A DNA stretch of 17,852 bases. It comes from Patescibacteria group bacterium. Lineage in GTDB: Bacteria > Patescibacteriota > Minisyncoccia > Phycocordibacterales > UBA2100. This document shows, in pieces, positions 5,744 to 12,424 of the stretch; the stretch's first letter is position 1; each line of letters starts with the position of its first letter. The stretch spans positions 1 to 17,852 of the forward strand of contig JANLHO010000034.1 in NCBI GenBank assembly GCA_024654485.1. The letters are read 5' to 3'. A model generated the notes under the pieces. It did not search any database. It was not told the origin of the DNA and worked only from the letters and a program-made list of their open reading frames with translations. Position numbers and translations under genes: made by a program.

Positions 5744-6472
5744 ATGAACGTACGGCCCGTAAGGACGCGCATATTCAAGGAAGACGAGGACTTGGCGGGC
5801 TTCATCACCAAGCACATTCCCAAGCTCAAGGAGGGAAATATCGTCGCGGTCGCTTCCAAGATAGTCGCTCTCTCGGAGGGGCGAACGACCGAAGTGAAGA
5901 GCGAGAAGGAGCGGGAGCGGCTGATTCGCTCGGAAAGCTCCTGGATGCAGCGTGTTTTTGGAAAGTGGTGGCTTACCGTGCGCGAGGGCGTAGTCATCGT
6001 CAATGCGGGCATTGATGAATCCAATTCTTCTGATGGGAAACTAATTTCGCTGCCCAAGGACAGCATGCGCGCCGCGCGCGAGATACGTGCGGCACTCCGC
6101 AAGAAATACCGCGTCAAGCGTCTCGGGGTAGTCATCACCGACAGTCGCGTCGCACCGCTTCGCGCAGGCGTCACGGGCATTGCGCTGGGGTATGCGGGTT
6201 TCAAGGGGGTGCGCGATTATCGCGGCAAGAAGGACCTTTTCGGGCGTACGATGGACGTCACTCAGATCAATATTGCCGATTCGCTCGCAACGGCCGCGAC
6301 GCTCGTGATGGGCGAAGGGAGCGAGTGTCAGCCGCTTTCCGTTATCACCGATGCCCCCGTCGTCTTCGCTGATCGTATAGACCATAAGGAGACGCGCATA
6401 CCGATGCGCCAAGACATGTACCGCGCGCTCTTTCGCGGCAAGCAGGTCAGAAAAACCAAGGCAAGAGGATAG
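5744..6472 (+). CDS. coenzyme F420-0:L-glutamate ligase-like protein (CofE family)
   Basis: A 242-residue member of the CofE family, which in archaea and actinobacteria adds glutamate to F420-0 with GTP and a divalent metal. The family signatures are nearly complete: VASKIVALSEGR (about residues 36-47), VNAGIDESN (87-95), the metal/GTP region GVVITDSRVAPLRAGVTGIALGYAGFKGVRDYRGKKDLFGR, and ADSLATAATLVMGEG. Nothing else for F420 synthesis is visible in the window, and CPR cells are not expected to make F420, so another glutamyl-acceptor substrate is possible. It lies 5 bp after yhhQ with no strong ribosome-binding site. Its last 26 bp overlap the convergent DUF4430-toroid gene. Confidence 0.88.
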   Translation: MNVRPVRTRIFKEDEDLAGFITKHIPKLKEGNIVAVASKIVALSEGRTTEVKSEKERERLIRSESSWMQRVFGKWWLTVREGVVIVNAGIDESNSSDGKLISLPKDSMRAAREIRAALRKKYRVKRLGVVITDSRVAPLRAGVTGIALGYAGFKGVRDYRGKKDLFGRTMDVTQINIADSLATAATLVMGEGSECQPLSVITDAPVVFADRIDHKETRIPMRQDMYRALFRGKQVRKTKARG

Positions 6473-8030
6473 CCATCGCTGCGCGTATCCATGAGAAGGG
6501 CGCTCCTTCTTCCGCACTCGCCACAATCCTCGCCGCGCGTGGCGTGGAGGTGGAGACAGGTATATCGGCGGCGTATGCTGCGGGTTGTTGCTGCGTGTAC
6601 GCGGGAACAGATACGGAAGTCGGCTGCACCTTTGCCGGTATGACAGCCCCTGGTGCGACAGCGACCGAAGTCGTCGCAATGGTCGTTGTCGCCGTGGTAG
6701 AGGTACTTGCTCCCAAGACGAGAGGGGTAGAGGTGGGTTTCGGGAATGATGTGAGCAGCAAGTCCCACGTCTTGCGCTCTATTGCCGGTACGGCATAGGC
6801 CGTCGCCCATATACGCTTTTGCATATCGTCGCTCATGGGCCCGATCCCGCCGTCTAGCTCCTGCTGTGTCGCGATGTAGTAGTCGGGCATACGGTAGGTT
6901 CCTTTGTTCCAATCAAAAGGGGTCTGCCCGAGAGCGGTTGCGGCTTGCATCACCCAGCTTGTCGCAGAGACATCTCCGAAGCCTCCGTCGCCCGCCTGCG
7001 CCGCGTGTAGATAGGAGAGCGCCCTTGCGGTCGCGTCGGTGACGTGCGGAAGAGAGCGCACGAGCGCGAGCGCCTGCACCGCAGCCGCCGTCATGTCGGT
7101 ACTCCCGTCCCACGAGCCGTCCGCCTGTTGGCGCGAAAGAATGAATTCCGTCGTCTTGAGGATGATGTCGTCTTGTGCCGTATAGCCGGCGTGCAGAAGG
7201 GGAAAGAGCGCGAAGATATCGTCGTTGTCCTGCGACGGTTCACCGACCTGAGTGCCGTCAAAAGCGTTCACGATCGGGGTGATGTAGTCGGTCGGTCCCA
7301 TATACGGATTAACGCCGAGCGCCTCCAGCGCCATCGCGTGTCGTTCGTAGTCTGTCACGCTTGATAGAGTCGGCGGGTAGGCGAAATAGTACGCAGCCAA
7401 GTGCGCCCGCATATCGCCCGCGCCGCCTCCCGCCGTCGCGATAGCGACCCAGTCATTGAGGAGCGATGAGCCGAAGGAGCCGCTCGCATCTTGTTTACTC
7501 CACAGGAACGAGATCGCCCGCGAGACGTCAAAGGGATTGTGCAGAGTCAGACCCCCCGCGCCACTGTTTGTACTTGCCGCGGGAGTCTCGACGACGAGAG
7601 ATACCACAAAGTCTATTGATGCGCCGATCGGACCGATATCGCTAAACGTCACGGGGTCGTATTCCATCAAGACGAGCGAAATGATGTCTCCGGAGGTGAC
7701 AGAAAGCGCGGATGCTCCCACGCTTGCAGAGGCCGCATTTAGCTGCAGTTGCCAATAACTGTTTGTGGGAGGCGCGATACCGTTCACGCTGTCGATAAAG
7801 AGGCCAATGCCGAAATCCACAAATTGGATGTCGCTCAAGCCACCATCCGTGAGTGCCTGCTGGAGCGCACAGATCGCAAGATAACCGCCGGAATAATCGT
7901 GCGAGACACTAAGAGTGTCGGTGACTGTGCAGTGATCGCTGACGTTCACCGCTGTCGCCGCATACGAGTCCGAGGGCGTGCCGATGAAAAGAGAGAGGAT
8001 AAGGGCTGCCAAGATAATGCGTAGTTTCAT
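6447..8030 (-). CDS. exported DUF4430 plus alpha/alpha-toroid protein, transcobalamin-like
   Basis: A 527-residue secreted or surface protein. Residues 1-24 form a signal peptide (hydrophobic core ILAALILSLFIG, cleavage after SYA). About 48-122 is a DUF4430 domain (LAICALQQAL, SYWQLQLNAASASVGASAL, SGDIISLVL), the family of the C-terminal domain of transcobalamin and intrinsic factor. About 165-420 is an alpha/alpha toroid with prenyltransferase/cyclase-type repeats (DASGSFGSSLLNDW, QADGSWDGSTDMTAAAVQAL, GDGGFGDVSATSWVMQAATAL, ELDGGIGPMSDDMQ), the fold of the transcobalamin N-terminal domain. Then comes a Ser/Thr/Pro-rich linker (430-500) and a short hydrophobic C-terminus ending LLPWFF. Domain order is the reverse of transcobalamin. 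A DNDD tetrad at 269-272 recalls class II terpene cyclases. It is the second gene of the riboswitch operon. Confidence 0.82.
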   Translation of the reverse strand: MKLRIILAALILSLFIGTPSDSYAATAVNVSDHCTVTDTLSVSHDYSGGYLAICALQQALTDGGLSDIQFVDFGIGLFIDSVNGIAPPTNSYWQLQLNAASASVGASALSVTSGDIISLVLMEYDPVTFSDIGPIGASIDFVVSLVVETPAASTNSGAGGLTLHNPFDVSRAISFLWSKQDASGSFGSSLLNDWVAIATAGGGAGDMRAHLAAYYFAYPPTLSSVTDYERHAMALEALGVNPYMGPTDYITPIVNAFDGTQVGEPSQDNDDIFALFPLLHAGYTAQDDIILKTTEFILSRQQADGSWDGSTDMTAAAVQALALVRSLPHVTDATARALSYLHAAQAGDGGFGDVSATSWVMQAATALGQTPFDWNKGTYRMPDYYIATQQELDGGIGPMSDDMQKRIWATAYAVPAIERKTWDLLLTSFPKPTSTPLVLGASTSTTATTTIATTSVAVAPGAVIPAKVQPTSVSVPAYTQQQPAAYAADIPVSTSTPRAARIVASAEEGAPFSWIRAAMAILLPWFF

Positions 8031-8056
8031 ACCGAGTTTTTACTACCTAGTAATAA

Positions 8057-8536
8057 TTAATAACCTTGCTTGTACCGCCACTCGATGGCGTCGCCGTTCG
8101 AGAGCCTTGTTTGGGATGCGCCCGTCTCGGATGAGGCGCCGTTCACATAAAGAATCCAGTAGAAGCCGCCGGTATTTTCCTTGCCATTGATTGATTCAAC
8201 GAAGAACCCCAAGCCCGGGTAGTCGCGCCCGGTGAAAGTGAACGACGAAGACGCTGCCGCTGCGCGCATCGCATCAAGCACGCTCGCGCCGTCGGCGACA
8301 TGCACGGGATACGTCGCTCCGTCGGCGGTTATCGTTACATCGGGCGGCGGGGCGATAGAGGACTCCTCCGCGGACGACGGAACATCTGGTGTCGTTGTGT
8401 TATCGGACGGTACGGAGGCGACTCCGGTGGCGGTGTCCGGTGGGGAAGCTGTCGGCGCGGCCTGTCTCTCCGGACGCAACGCGATAAGGCCGACGACGGC
8501 GAGGACAAGTATCGGGATAAGGTATGTTTTCTTCAT
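8057..8536 (-). CDS. membrane-anchored DUF4430 protein, possible B12-binding partner
   Basis: A 159-residue protein: N-terminal signal anchor or uncleaved signal (residues 2-20, TYLIPILVLAVVGLIAL), a Pro/Ser/Thr-rich spacer (22-65), and a DUF4430 domain (about 67-159) with VHVADGASVLDAMRAA, GLGFFVESINGKENTGGFYW, YVNGASSETGASQ and a final GDAIEWRYK strand. This is the usual beta-rich domain that in transcobalamin covers one face of cobalamin. The ATG at 8536 is preferred to the one at 8557: it starts right at MKK, and GGAG (8551-8548) lies 11 nt upstream. It is the first gene after the cobalamin-riboswitch-like leader and is followed after 26 bp by the larger DUF4430-toroid gene. Confidence 0.82.
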   Translation of the reverse strand: MKKTYLIPILVLAVVGLIALRPERQAAPTASPPDTATGVASVPSDNTTTPDVPSSAEESSIAPPPDVTITADGATYPVHVADGASVLDAMRAAAASSSFTFTGRDYPGLGFFVESINGKENTGGFYWILYVNGASSETGASQTRLSNGDAIEWRYKQGY

Positions 8537-8542
8537 AAAATC

Positions 8543-8570
8543 AAAATCTCCGCCCAAGCGGAGAGATTTT
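8543..8570 (-). promoter_or_regulatory. expression-platform hairpin covering the ribosome-binding site
   Basis: On the minus strand AAAATCTCTCCGC pairs with GCGGAGATTTT around TTGG. The right arm contains GGAG, the only Shine-Dalgarno-like sequence in front of the ATG at 8536, and it is followed by GATTTT. It could therefore hide the ribosome-binding site or terminate transcription. The upstream riboswitch could switch either. Confidence 0.6.
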
Positions 8571-8584
8571 CAAGGCATATCCCA

Positions 8585-8768
8585 TTCGGGCATGCGGTCT
8601 CCTGCTCGGGAATTCCGCCAGCTGGCGGAGGTTGACTGACGACCGGACTCGTTCCCATTTCGCCTACTGGCGGAGAGGGACTTTACCGTTGCGGCACAGT
8701 GCGGGAATTCCTTGCCTCGCCGAAGCTTTCAGCGAAGACGGGTCACCCGACTTCCACAATCAACCGTG
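8585..8768 (-). ncRNA. cobalamin-riboswitch-like leader RNA
   Basis: Read 5' to 3' on the minus strand: GGTTGA (8765-8760), pairing with TCAACC (8635-8630); two short hairpins (8754-8734 and 8733-8719); AAGGAA; CTGTGCCGCAACGGTAAAG (8699-8681), which closely resembles the corresponding core of the E. coli btuB riboswitch; a GGGAACGAGTC segment (8656-8646) like the conserved GGGAAG-C; and GAGCAGGAGACCGC (8607-8594), a near match to the B12 box GAGCCAGGAGACC. The GGUG/P4 portion of the standard consensus is not evident, so it is a variant or my alignment is incomplete. TCCGCCAGCTGGCGGA (8629-8614) forms a peripheral stem. Confidence 0.72.
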
Positions 8769-8774
8769 AGAGTG

Positions 8775-8802
8775 ATTCTATCCCCGCGCGCGGTAAGCGC
8801 AA
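8775..8802 (-). promoter_or_regulatory. promoter of the riboswitch operon
   Basis: Minus strand TTGCGC (8802-8797), 16 bp, TAGAAT (8780-8775). Transcription would begin near 8768, immediately before the riboswitch sequence. This independently supports the leader RNA's 5' end. Confidence 0.6.
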
Positions 8803-8844
8803 GGTGCATAAGTCATTAGGAAACGCGACCTAGGTAAGCGCAAG
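8792..8844 (+). repeat. 12-bp direct repeat GGTAAGCGCAAG
   Basis: Exact copies at 8792-8803 and 8833-8844, 41 bp apart start to start. The first overlaps the -35 box of the minus-strand riboswitch operon. The second abuts the left arm of the long inverted repeat upstream of murD. Confidence 0.6.
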
Positions 8845-8975
8845 CCCGCACACCAACATGCGCCTAGCTCCCGTTTTGCCTCGCCGTGGGGCGTTTAACC
8901 CAATCTGTACGCAGTGGTCGCGCCGGGGCTTACACATGTGTGTCCCGCAAAACAAGGCGCATGTTGGTGTGCGGG
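8845..8975. repeat. long inverted repeat upstream of murD
   Basis: The 21-bp arm at 8845-8865 (begins CCCGCACACC) is exactly complementary to 8955-8975 (ends GGTGTGCGGG). A further GTTTTGC/GCAAAAC pair lies just inside (8874-8880 with 8947-8953). The loop is 89 nt and has its own small hairpins. The right arm reaches to 8 bp before the murD -10 box. It may be a structured RNA, a mobile-element remnant or a regulatory cruciform; I do not recognise it. Confidence 0.8.
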
Positions 8976-8982
8976 TAAATGC

Positions 8983-8994
8983 TATAGTGGCTGT
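8983..8994 (+). promoter_or_regulatory. murD operon -10 box, leaderless type
   Basis: TATAGT (8983-8988), six bases, then the ATG at 8995. No good -35 hexamer is visible; the inverted-repeat arm occupies that position. Confidence 0.5.
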
Positions 8995-10353
8995 ATGCAA
9001 TGGTATTGTGAGCCTTTCGCAGGCAAAAAAATCACCGTGCTTGGCCTTGGCCTGCTCGGTCGCGGCGTCGGAGACGCCGAATTTCTCGCGAAGTGCGGTG
9101 CCGAAGTTCTGGTAACGGACAAAAAGGACGAGGCGGAGCTGGCAGAGTCCGTCGCGCGTCTCAAGAAGTATCCGAACGTCTCGTTCCGCCTCGGCGGCCA
9201 CGCGGAAGAAGATTTCACGGGCGCAGATATTGTAGTGAAGGCGGCCGGAGTTCCCCTAGATTCACCGGAAGTTGCTGCTGCCCAAAAAGCAGGAGCGAGC
9301 GTGGTTATGTCCACGGCGCTTTTCGCGAAGTATGCGGTGGCGAATCCGGCAGCCAGCGGGGGTGCCGAAATAGTCGGCGTCACCGGTACGCGAGGCAAAT
9401 CTACCGTGACGCACATGATATTCCATGCATTGCAAAAAGTCGGCAGGCGCGCTCTTCTCGGCGGCAACATCCGCGGAAAATCCACGCTCGCTCTGCTGCC
9501 GGATATACGAAAAGGCGACATCTGCGTCCTTGAGCTTGATTCGTGGCAGTTGCAGGGATTCGGCGATATGCGAATAAGTCCGCACATAGCCGTCTTTACG
9601 AATCTGTATCCCGACCATCAGAATTACTACCACGATATGGATGAGTATTTTGCGGACAAGGCCAACATTTTCCGGTATCAAAAAGGGGGTGACAGCCTCA
9701 TCGCGTCGCGTGGCCTAACAGAGCGCTTAAAAGCGGCTCAACCGCCACTTCCGCCGCTTTTCCCGCCGCCATTACCGGCGGATTGGGCGCTAAAAGTGCC
9801 CGGCAAGCACAACAGAGAGAACGCCGCGCTCGCGGCGGAGGCGCTCCGCGCCCTGGGAGTCAGCGAAGCCGACATCAAGTCCGGCCTTGAATCTTTTGAG
9901 GGAGTGGAAGGTCGTCTGCAGTTTGTGCGGGAGGTGCATGGTATCGGCATCTACAACGACAACAACGCGACGACTCCGGAAGCGACCATCGCGGCGCTAA
10001 GGGCGCTGCGGGACACTGAAGACAAGAAGGGGGCAAGGATTATCTTGATAATGGGCGGAGCGGACAAGGGTCTGGACATGTCGGACTTGACCGACGAAGT
10101 GAGAAAATGCTGTAAAGCCGTCGTGCTTCTTGAGGGCACCGGCACGGACCGCATTCATGCCGGGCTGGAAAGCGCGCTCGGCAACAAAATTATGATATAT
10201 CATAATTTGCGCGATGCGCTTGGGGCGGCGATGGAAGCGGCCGTGCGCGGCGACATCGTTCTGTTCAGCCCCGCCTTCGCCTCCTTCGGCATGTTCAAAA
10301 ATGTGTATGACCGCAACGATCAATTCCTTCAGGTCGCCTGCTCTCTTTCATGA
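8995..10353 (+). CDS. murD: UDP-N-acetylmuramoyl-L-alanine:D-glutamate ligase (MurD)
   Basis: Mur-ligase that adds D-Glu to UDP-MurNAc-L-Ala with ATP; cytoplasmic. 452 residues, normal length. The N-terminal UDP-binding Rossmann motif is VLGLGLLGRG (15-24), the ATP loop GVTGTRGKST (128-137), the central FTNLYPDHQNYY and the hinge KVPGKHNRENA. The C-terminal domain has NDNNATTPEAT (321-331) where E. coli has NDSKATN, so the conserved Lys is replaced by Asn, and ends LFSPAFASFGMFKNVYDRNDQF. The ATG at 8995 fits the family start and the promoter; the frame runs further upstream to 8914. A proline-rich stretch (about 249-262) coincides with a DNA hairpin, and a 22-bp palindrome lies at 10187-10208. 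The stop overlaps murI by 4 bp (ATGA). Confidence 0.95.
   Translation: MQWYCEPFAGKKITVLGLGLLGRGVGDAEFLAKCGAEVLVTDKKDEAELAESVARLKKYPNVSFRLGGHAEEDFTGADIVVKAAGVPLDSPEVAAAQKAGASVVMSTALFAKYAVANPAASGGAEIVGVTGTRGKSTVTHMIFHALQKVGRRALLGGNIRGKSTLALLPDIRKGDICVLELDSWQLQGFGDMRISPHIAVFTNLYPDHQNYYHDMDEYFADKANIFRYQKGGDSLIASRGLTERLKAAQPPLPPLFPPPLPADWALKVPGKHNRENAALAAEALRALGVSEADIKSGLESFEGVEGRLQFVREVHGIGIYNDNNATTPEATIAALRALRDTEDKKGARIILIMGGADKGLDMSDLTDEVRKCCKAVVLLEGTGTDRIHAGLESALGNKIMIYHNLRDALGAAMEAAVRGDIVLFSPAFASFGMFKNVYDRNDQFLQVACSLS
9729..9783 (+). repeat. GC-rich hairpin repeats encoding a proline-rich insert in MurD
   Basis: AAAAGCGGC (9729-9737) pairs with GCCGCTTTT (9753-9761), followed by a CCGCC...GGCGG pair ending near 9782. 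Translation gives AAQPPLPPLFPPPLPADW just before the hinge. MurD proteins vary here, so the segment is probably a tolerated insertion. Confidence 0.55.
10187..10208. repeat. 22-bp perfect AT-rich palindrome inside murD
   Basis: AAATTATGATA followed directly by its reverse complement, coding for NKIMIYHNL. It is strikingly AT-rich within GC-rich coding sequence, like the palindrome in purN. Confidence 0.88.
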
Positions 10354-11105
10354 TAGGGATATTTGATTCCGGCGTGGGCGGACTCACAGTGCTGCGGGCG
10401 CTTCGCGAGGAGCTGCCGTCGGCGGATGTCGTGTATTTCGGCGACACCAAAAACGCGCCCTACGGGGAGCGTTCGCGCGAGGAACTTTCCGCACTTACGG
10501 TCGCCGGATTGCGGCTGCTCCAAGAGCGCGGCGCGGAGCGCATCGTGAGCGCGTGCAACAGCGTCTCGGCCTCGCTCGCCGTGTCGCTATACGATGCGTT
10601 CTCTCTGCGCCACGACCAGCTAATAGAAATGGTGGGCCCCACTGTTAGCTTCTTCCGTGGTACGACGATGCGTCTTGCGGTATGCGCCACGCCAGCGACG
10701 GTACGGTCGGATATTTACGGGAGTGCGTTCCGTATGATAGGCAAGGATGTGCACAGTATCGCGATACCGGAGCTCGCGGGTGCCGTAGAGTCGGGAGCGC
10801 CGGAGGCCGAGATAAAGAAGATTATATCGGGCGCGTTCGGCGGCGAGAAGAGTTTTGACGTCCTTATCCTCGGATGTACGCACTATCCTTTCGCCTCGGA
10901 TGTTTTCAGGGACGTATTGGGTAGCTCTGTTACGTTGTTTGATCCCGCCGAAGAGGTAGCACAGCGCGCGCAAAAACAATTCTGGCCGCAGGAGGCGGGC
11001 AACGGCGGTACACGATTCATAATAAGTAAAGATTCGGAGCGTTTCCGCGCCCTCGCCGAGGAGCTTTTGCCCGATGAAGAGTATTCCGTGGAAGTGCTAG
11101 AGTAA
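10350..11105 (+). CDS. murI: glutamate racemase (MurI)
   Basis: Interconverts L- and D-glutamate, supplying the D-Glu that MurD, encoded immediately upstream, incorporates. 251 residues, normal length. Signature motifs: IGIFDSGVGGLTVL (2-15), VVYFGDTKNAPYGERS (27-42), the first catalytic Cys69 in SACNSVSA, and the second catalytic Cys176 in LGCTHYPF. It starts within the murD stop (ATGA overlap), implying translational coupling, and murC follows after 5 bp. Placing murI inside the mur ligase operon is functionally logical. Confidence 0.96.
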   Translation: MIGIFDSGVGGLTVLRALREELPSADVVYFGDTKNAPYGERSREELSALTVAGLRLLQERGAERIVSACNSVSASLAVSLYDAFSLRHDQLIEMVGPTVSFFRGTTMRLAVCATPATVRSDIYGSAFRMIGKDVHSIAIPELAGAVESGAPEAEIKKIISGAFGGEKSFDVLILGCTHYPFASDVFRDVLGSSVTLFDPAEEVAQRAQKQFWPQEAGNGGTRFIISKDSERFRALAEELLPDEEYSVEVLE

Positions 11106-11110
11106 GTCGT

Positions 11111-12415
11111 ATGAAAATGTCCAAGAGCGTATATATGGTCGGCGTCGGCGGCATCGGGATGTCGGCTTTGGCGCAGCTTTTGACGCATCAGGGCAAGTCC
11201 GTAAGCGGGTCGGACAGAGAAGAATCTCCGGCGACGGCCATGCTCGGGGAGAAGAGAATCCGGGTTTGGATAGGCCATGACCAATGCAATATACCGGCCG
11301 ATTGCGACCTGCTCGTATATTCCGATGCAGTGCCGGCGGACAATGCCGAGCGCGTGCGCGCGAAAGAGATGGACATACGGCAGATTTCCTACTTCAAAGC
11401 ACTCGGCGAGGTATCCAAAGATATGCGCACCATCGCGGTAGCGGGGACGCACGGCAAAACGACGACGACGGGAATGCTCGCGGCGATACTAAAAGCGGCG
11501 GGGATGGAGCCGACGGCGATAGTCGGCTCCATCGTGCAAGATTTTCACTCCAACTTCCTCGCCGGAAGGGGTGATTTGCTTGTCGTTGAGGCGTGCGAGT
11601 ATCGTGACCACCTGCTGGAGCTCTCGCCGGAGATACTGGTCGTTACCAATCTTGAGCTGGACCATACGGATTTCTTCCCGTCGCTCTCCGCGCTCCAGAG
11701 CACTTTCCGAAAGGCGGTGGAGCGCGTGCCCGCGCATGGATTTATCGTTACGGTGCCGGACGACCCGAGTATTGCACCTGTGCTAGCACGCGCAAAAGCG
11801 TCTATTATAGATTACACAGATATCGGGAGTTACGAACTCCCGACATTGAAACTCGTTGGGGAATTCAACAAAATGAATGCACTCGCGGCGAAGGCGGCCG
11901 CGCGCGCTGCATTTCCGGATATCGCGGAACCAATTATTGATAAGGCGCTTAAGGATTTCAGTGGCTCATGGCGTCGTTTTGAGTACAAGGGCGAAACGCC
12001 GCAAGGCGCACTTGTCTACGACGACTACGCGCACCACCCGACGGCAGTCCGTAAGACCATTGAGGCGGCGCGGGAGAAATTCCCCGGCAAGAGAGTAATC
12101 GTCGCCTTCCACCCACACTTGTATTCCCGAACCCGCGACTTCATGGACGAATTTGCGAAGGCTCTTGCGGGGGCGGACGAGGTAGTGCTAGCTCCCATAT
12201 ACGCCGCCCGCGAACAGCCAATCGCGGGCATCACGAGCGAAGTGCTTGCGGAAAAGATAAAAGCACTCGGCATTCCGGCGATATCACTCCCATCCCTCGC
12301 AGAAGTTCGCGATTCCCTCCTTGCTGCAAGCCACAAGCTACAGGCTACAGGCTTGATAGTAACTATGGGCGCAGGCGACATCTACAAGGTTGCGGAGCAG
12401 ATAACGGAAGAGTAG
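11111..12415 (+). CDS. murC: UDP-N-acetylmuramate:L-alanine ligase (MurC)
   Basis: Adds L-Ala to UDP-MurNAc, the step before MurD. 434 residues, slightly short for MurC (about 450-490). Motifs: N-terminal GVGGIGMSALA (11-21), ATP loop AGTHGKTTTTGM (111-122), ACEYRDHLLELSPEILVVTNLELDHTDFF (central domain), GEFNKMNALAA, then VYDDYAHHPTAV (302-313), FHPHLYSRTRDF and MGAGDIY (419-425). Two repeat-like segments lie inside the frame: a 9-bp hairpin at 11823-11843 (DIGSYELPT) and a 7-bp tandem repeat at 12327-12354 (SHKLQATGL, residues 407-415) just before the last strand. A TAGAGT box 7 bp before the ATG overlaps the murI stop, but cotranscription with murD-murI is more likely. Confidence 0.95.
   Translation: MKMSKSVYMVGVGGIGMSALAQLLTHQGKSVSGSDREESPATAMLGEKRIRVWIGHDQCNIPADCDLLVYSDAVPADNAERVRAKEMDIRQISYFKALGEVSKDMRTIAVAGTHGKTTTTGMLAAILKAAGMEPTAIVGSIVQDFHSNFLAGRGDLLVVEACEYRDHLLELSPEILVVTNLELDHTDFFPSLSALQSTFRKAVERVPAHGFIVTVPDDPSIAPVLARAKASIIDYTDIGSYELPTLKLVGEFNKMNALAAKAAARAAFPDIAEPIIDKALKDFSGSWRRFEYKGETPQGALVYDDYAHHPTAVRKTIEAAREKFPGKRVIVAFHPHLYSRTRDFMDEFAKALAGADEVVLAPIYAAREQPIAGITSEVLAEKIKALGIPAISLPSLAEVRDSLLAASHKLQATGLIVTMGAGDIYKVAEQITEE
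11823..11843. repeat. hairpin inside murC
   Basis: TCGGGAGTT, loop ACG, AACTCCCGA: a perfect 9-bp stem with a 3-nt loop inside the coding frame. Confidence 0.7.
12327..12354 (+). repeat. degenerate 7-bp tandem repeat inside murC
   Basis: Four units read AGCCACA, AGCTACA, GGCTACA, GGCTTGA. They encode HKLQATGL. The same heptamer family recurs at 13175-13210. Confidence 0.75.
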
Positions 12416-12424
12416 TGTGCCTGC

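Noticed and set aside
6447..8030. squalene-hopene cyclase or other terpene cyclase
   Set aside because: The protein is exported, has few cyclase-type repeats, carries a DUF4430 domain and is in a riboswitch operon; the DNDD tetrad alone is not enough.
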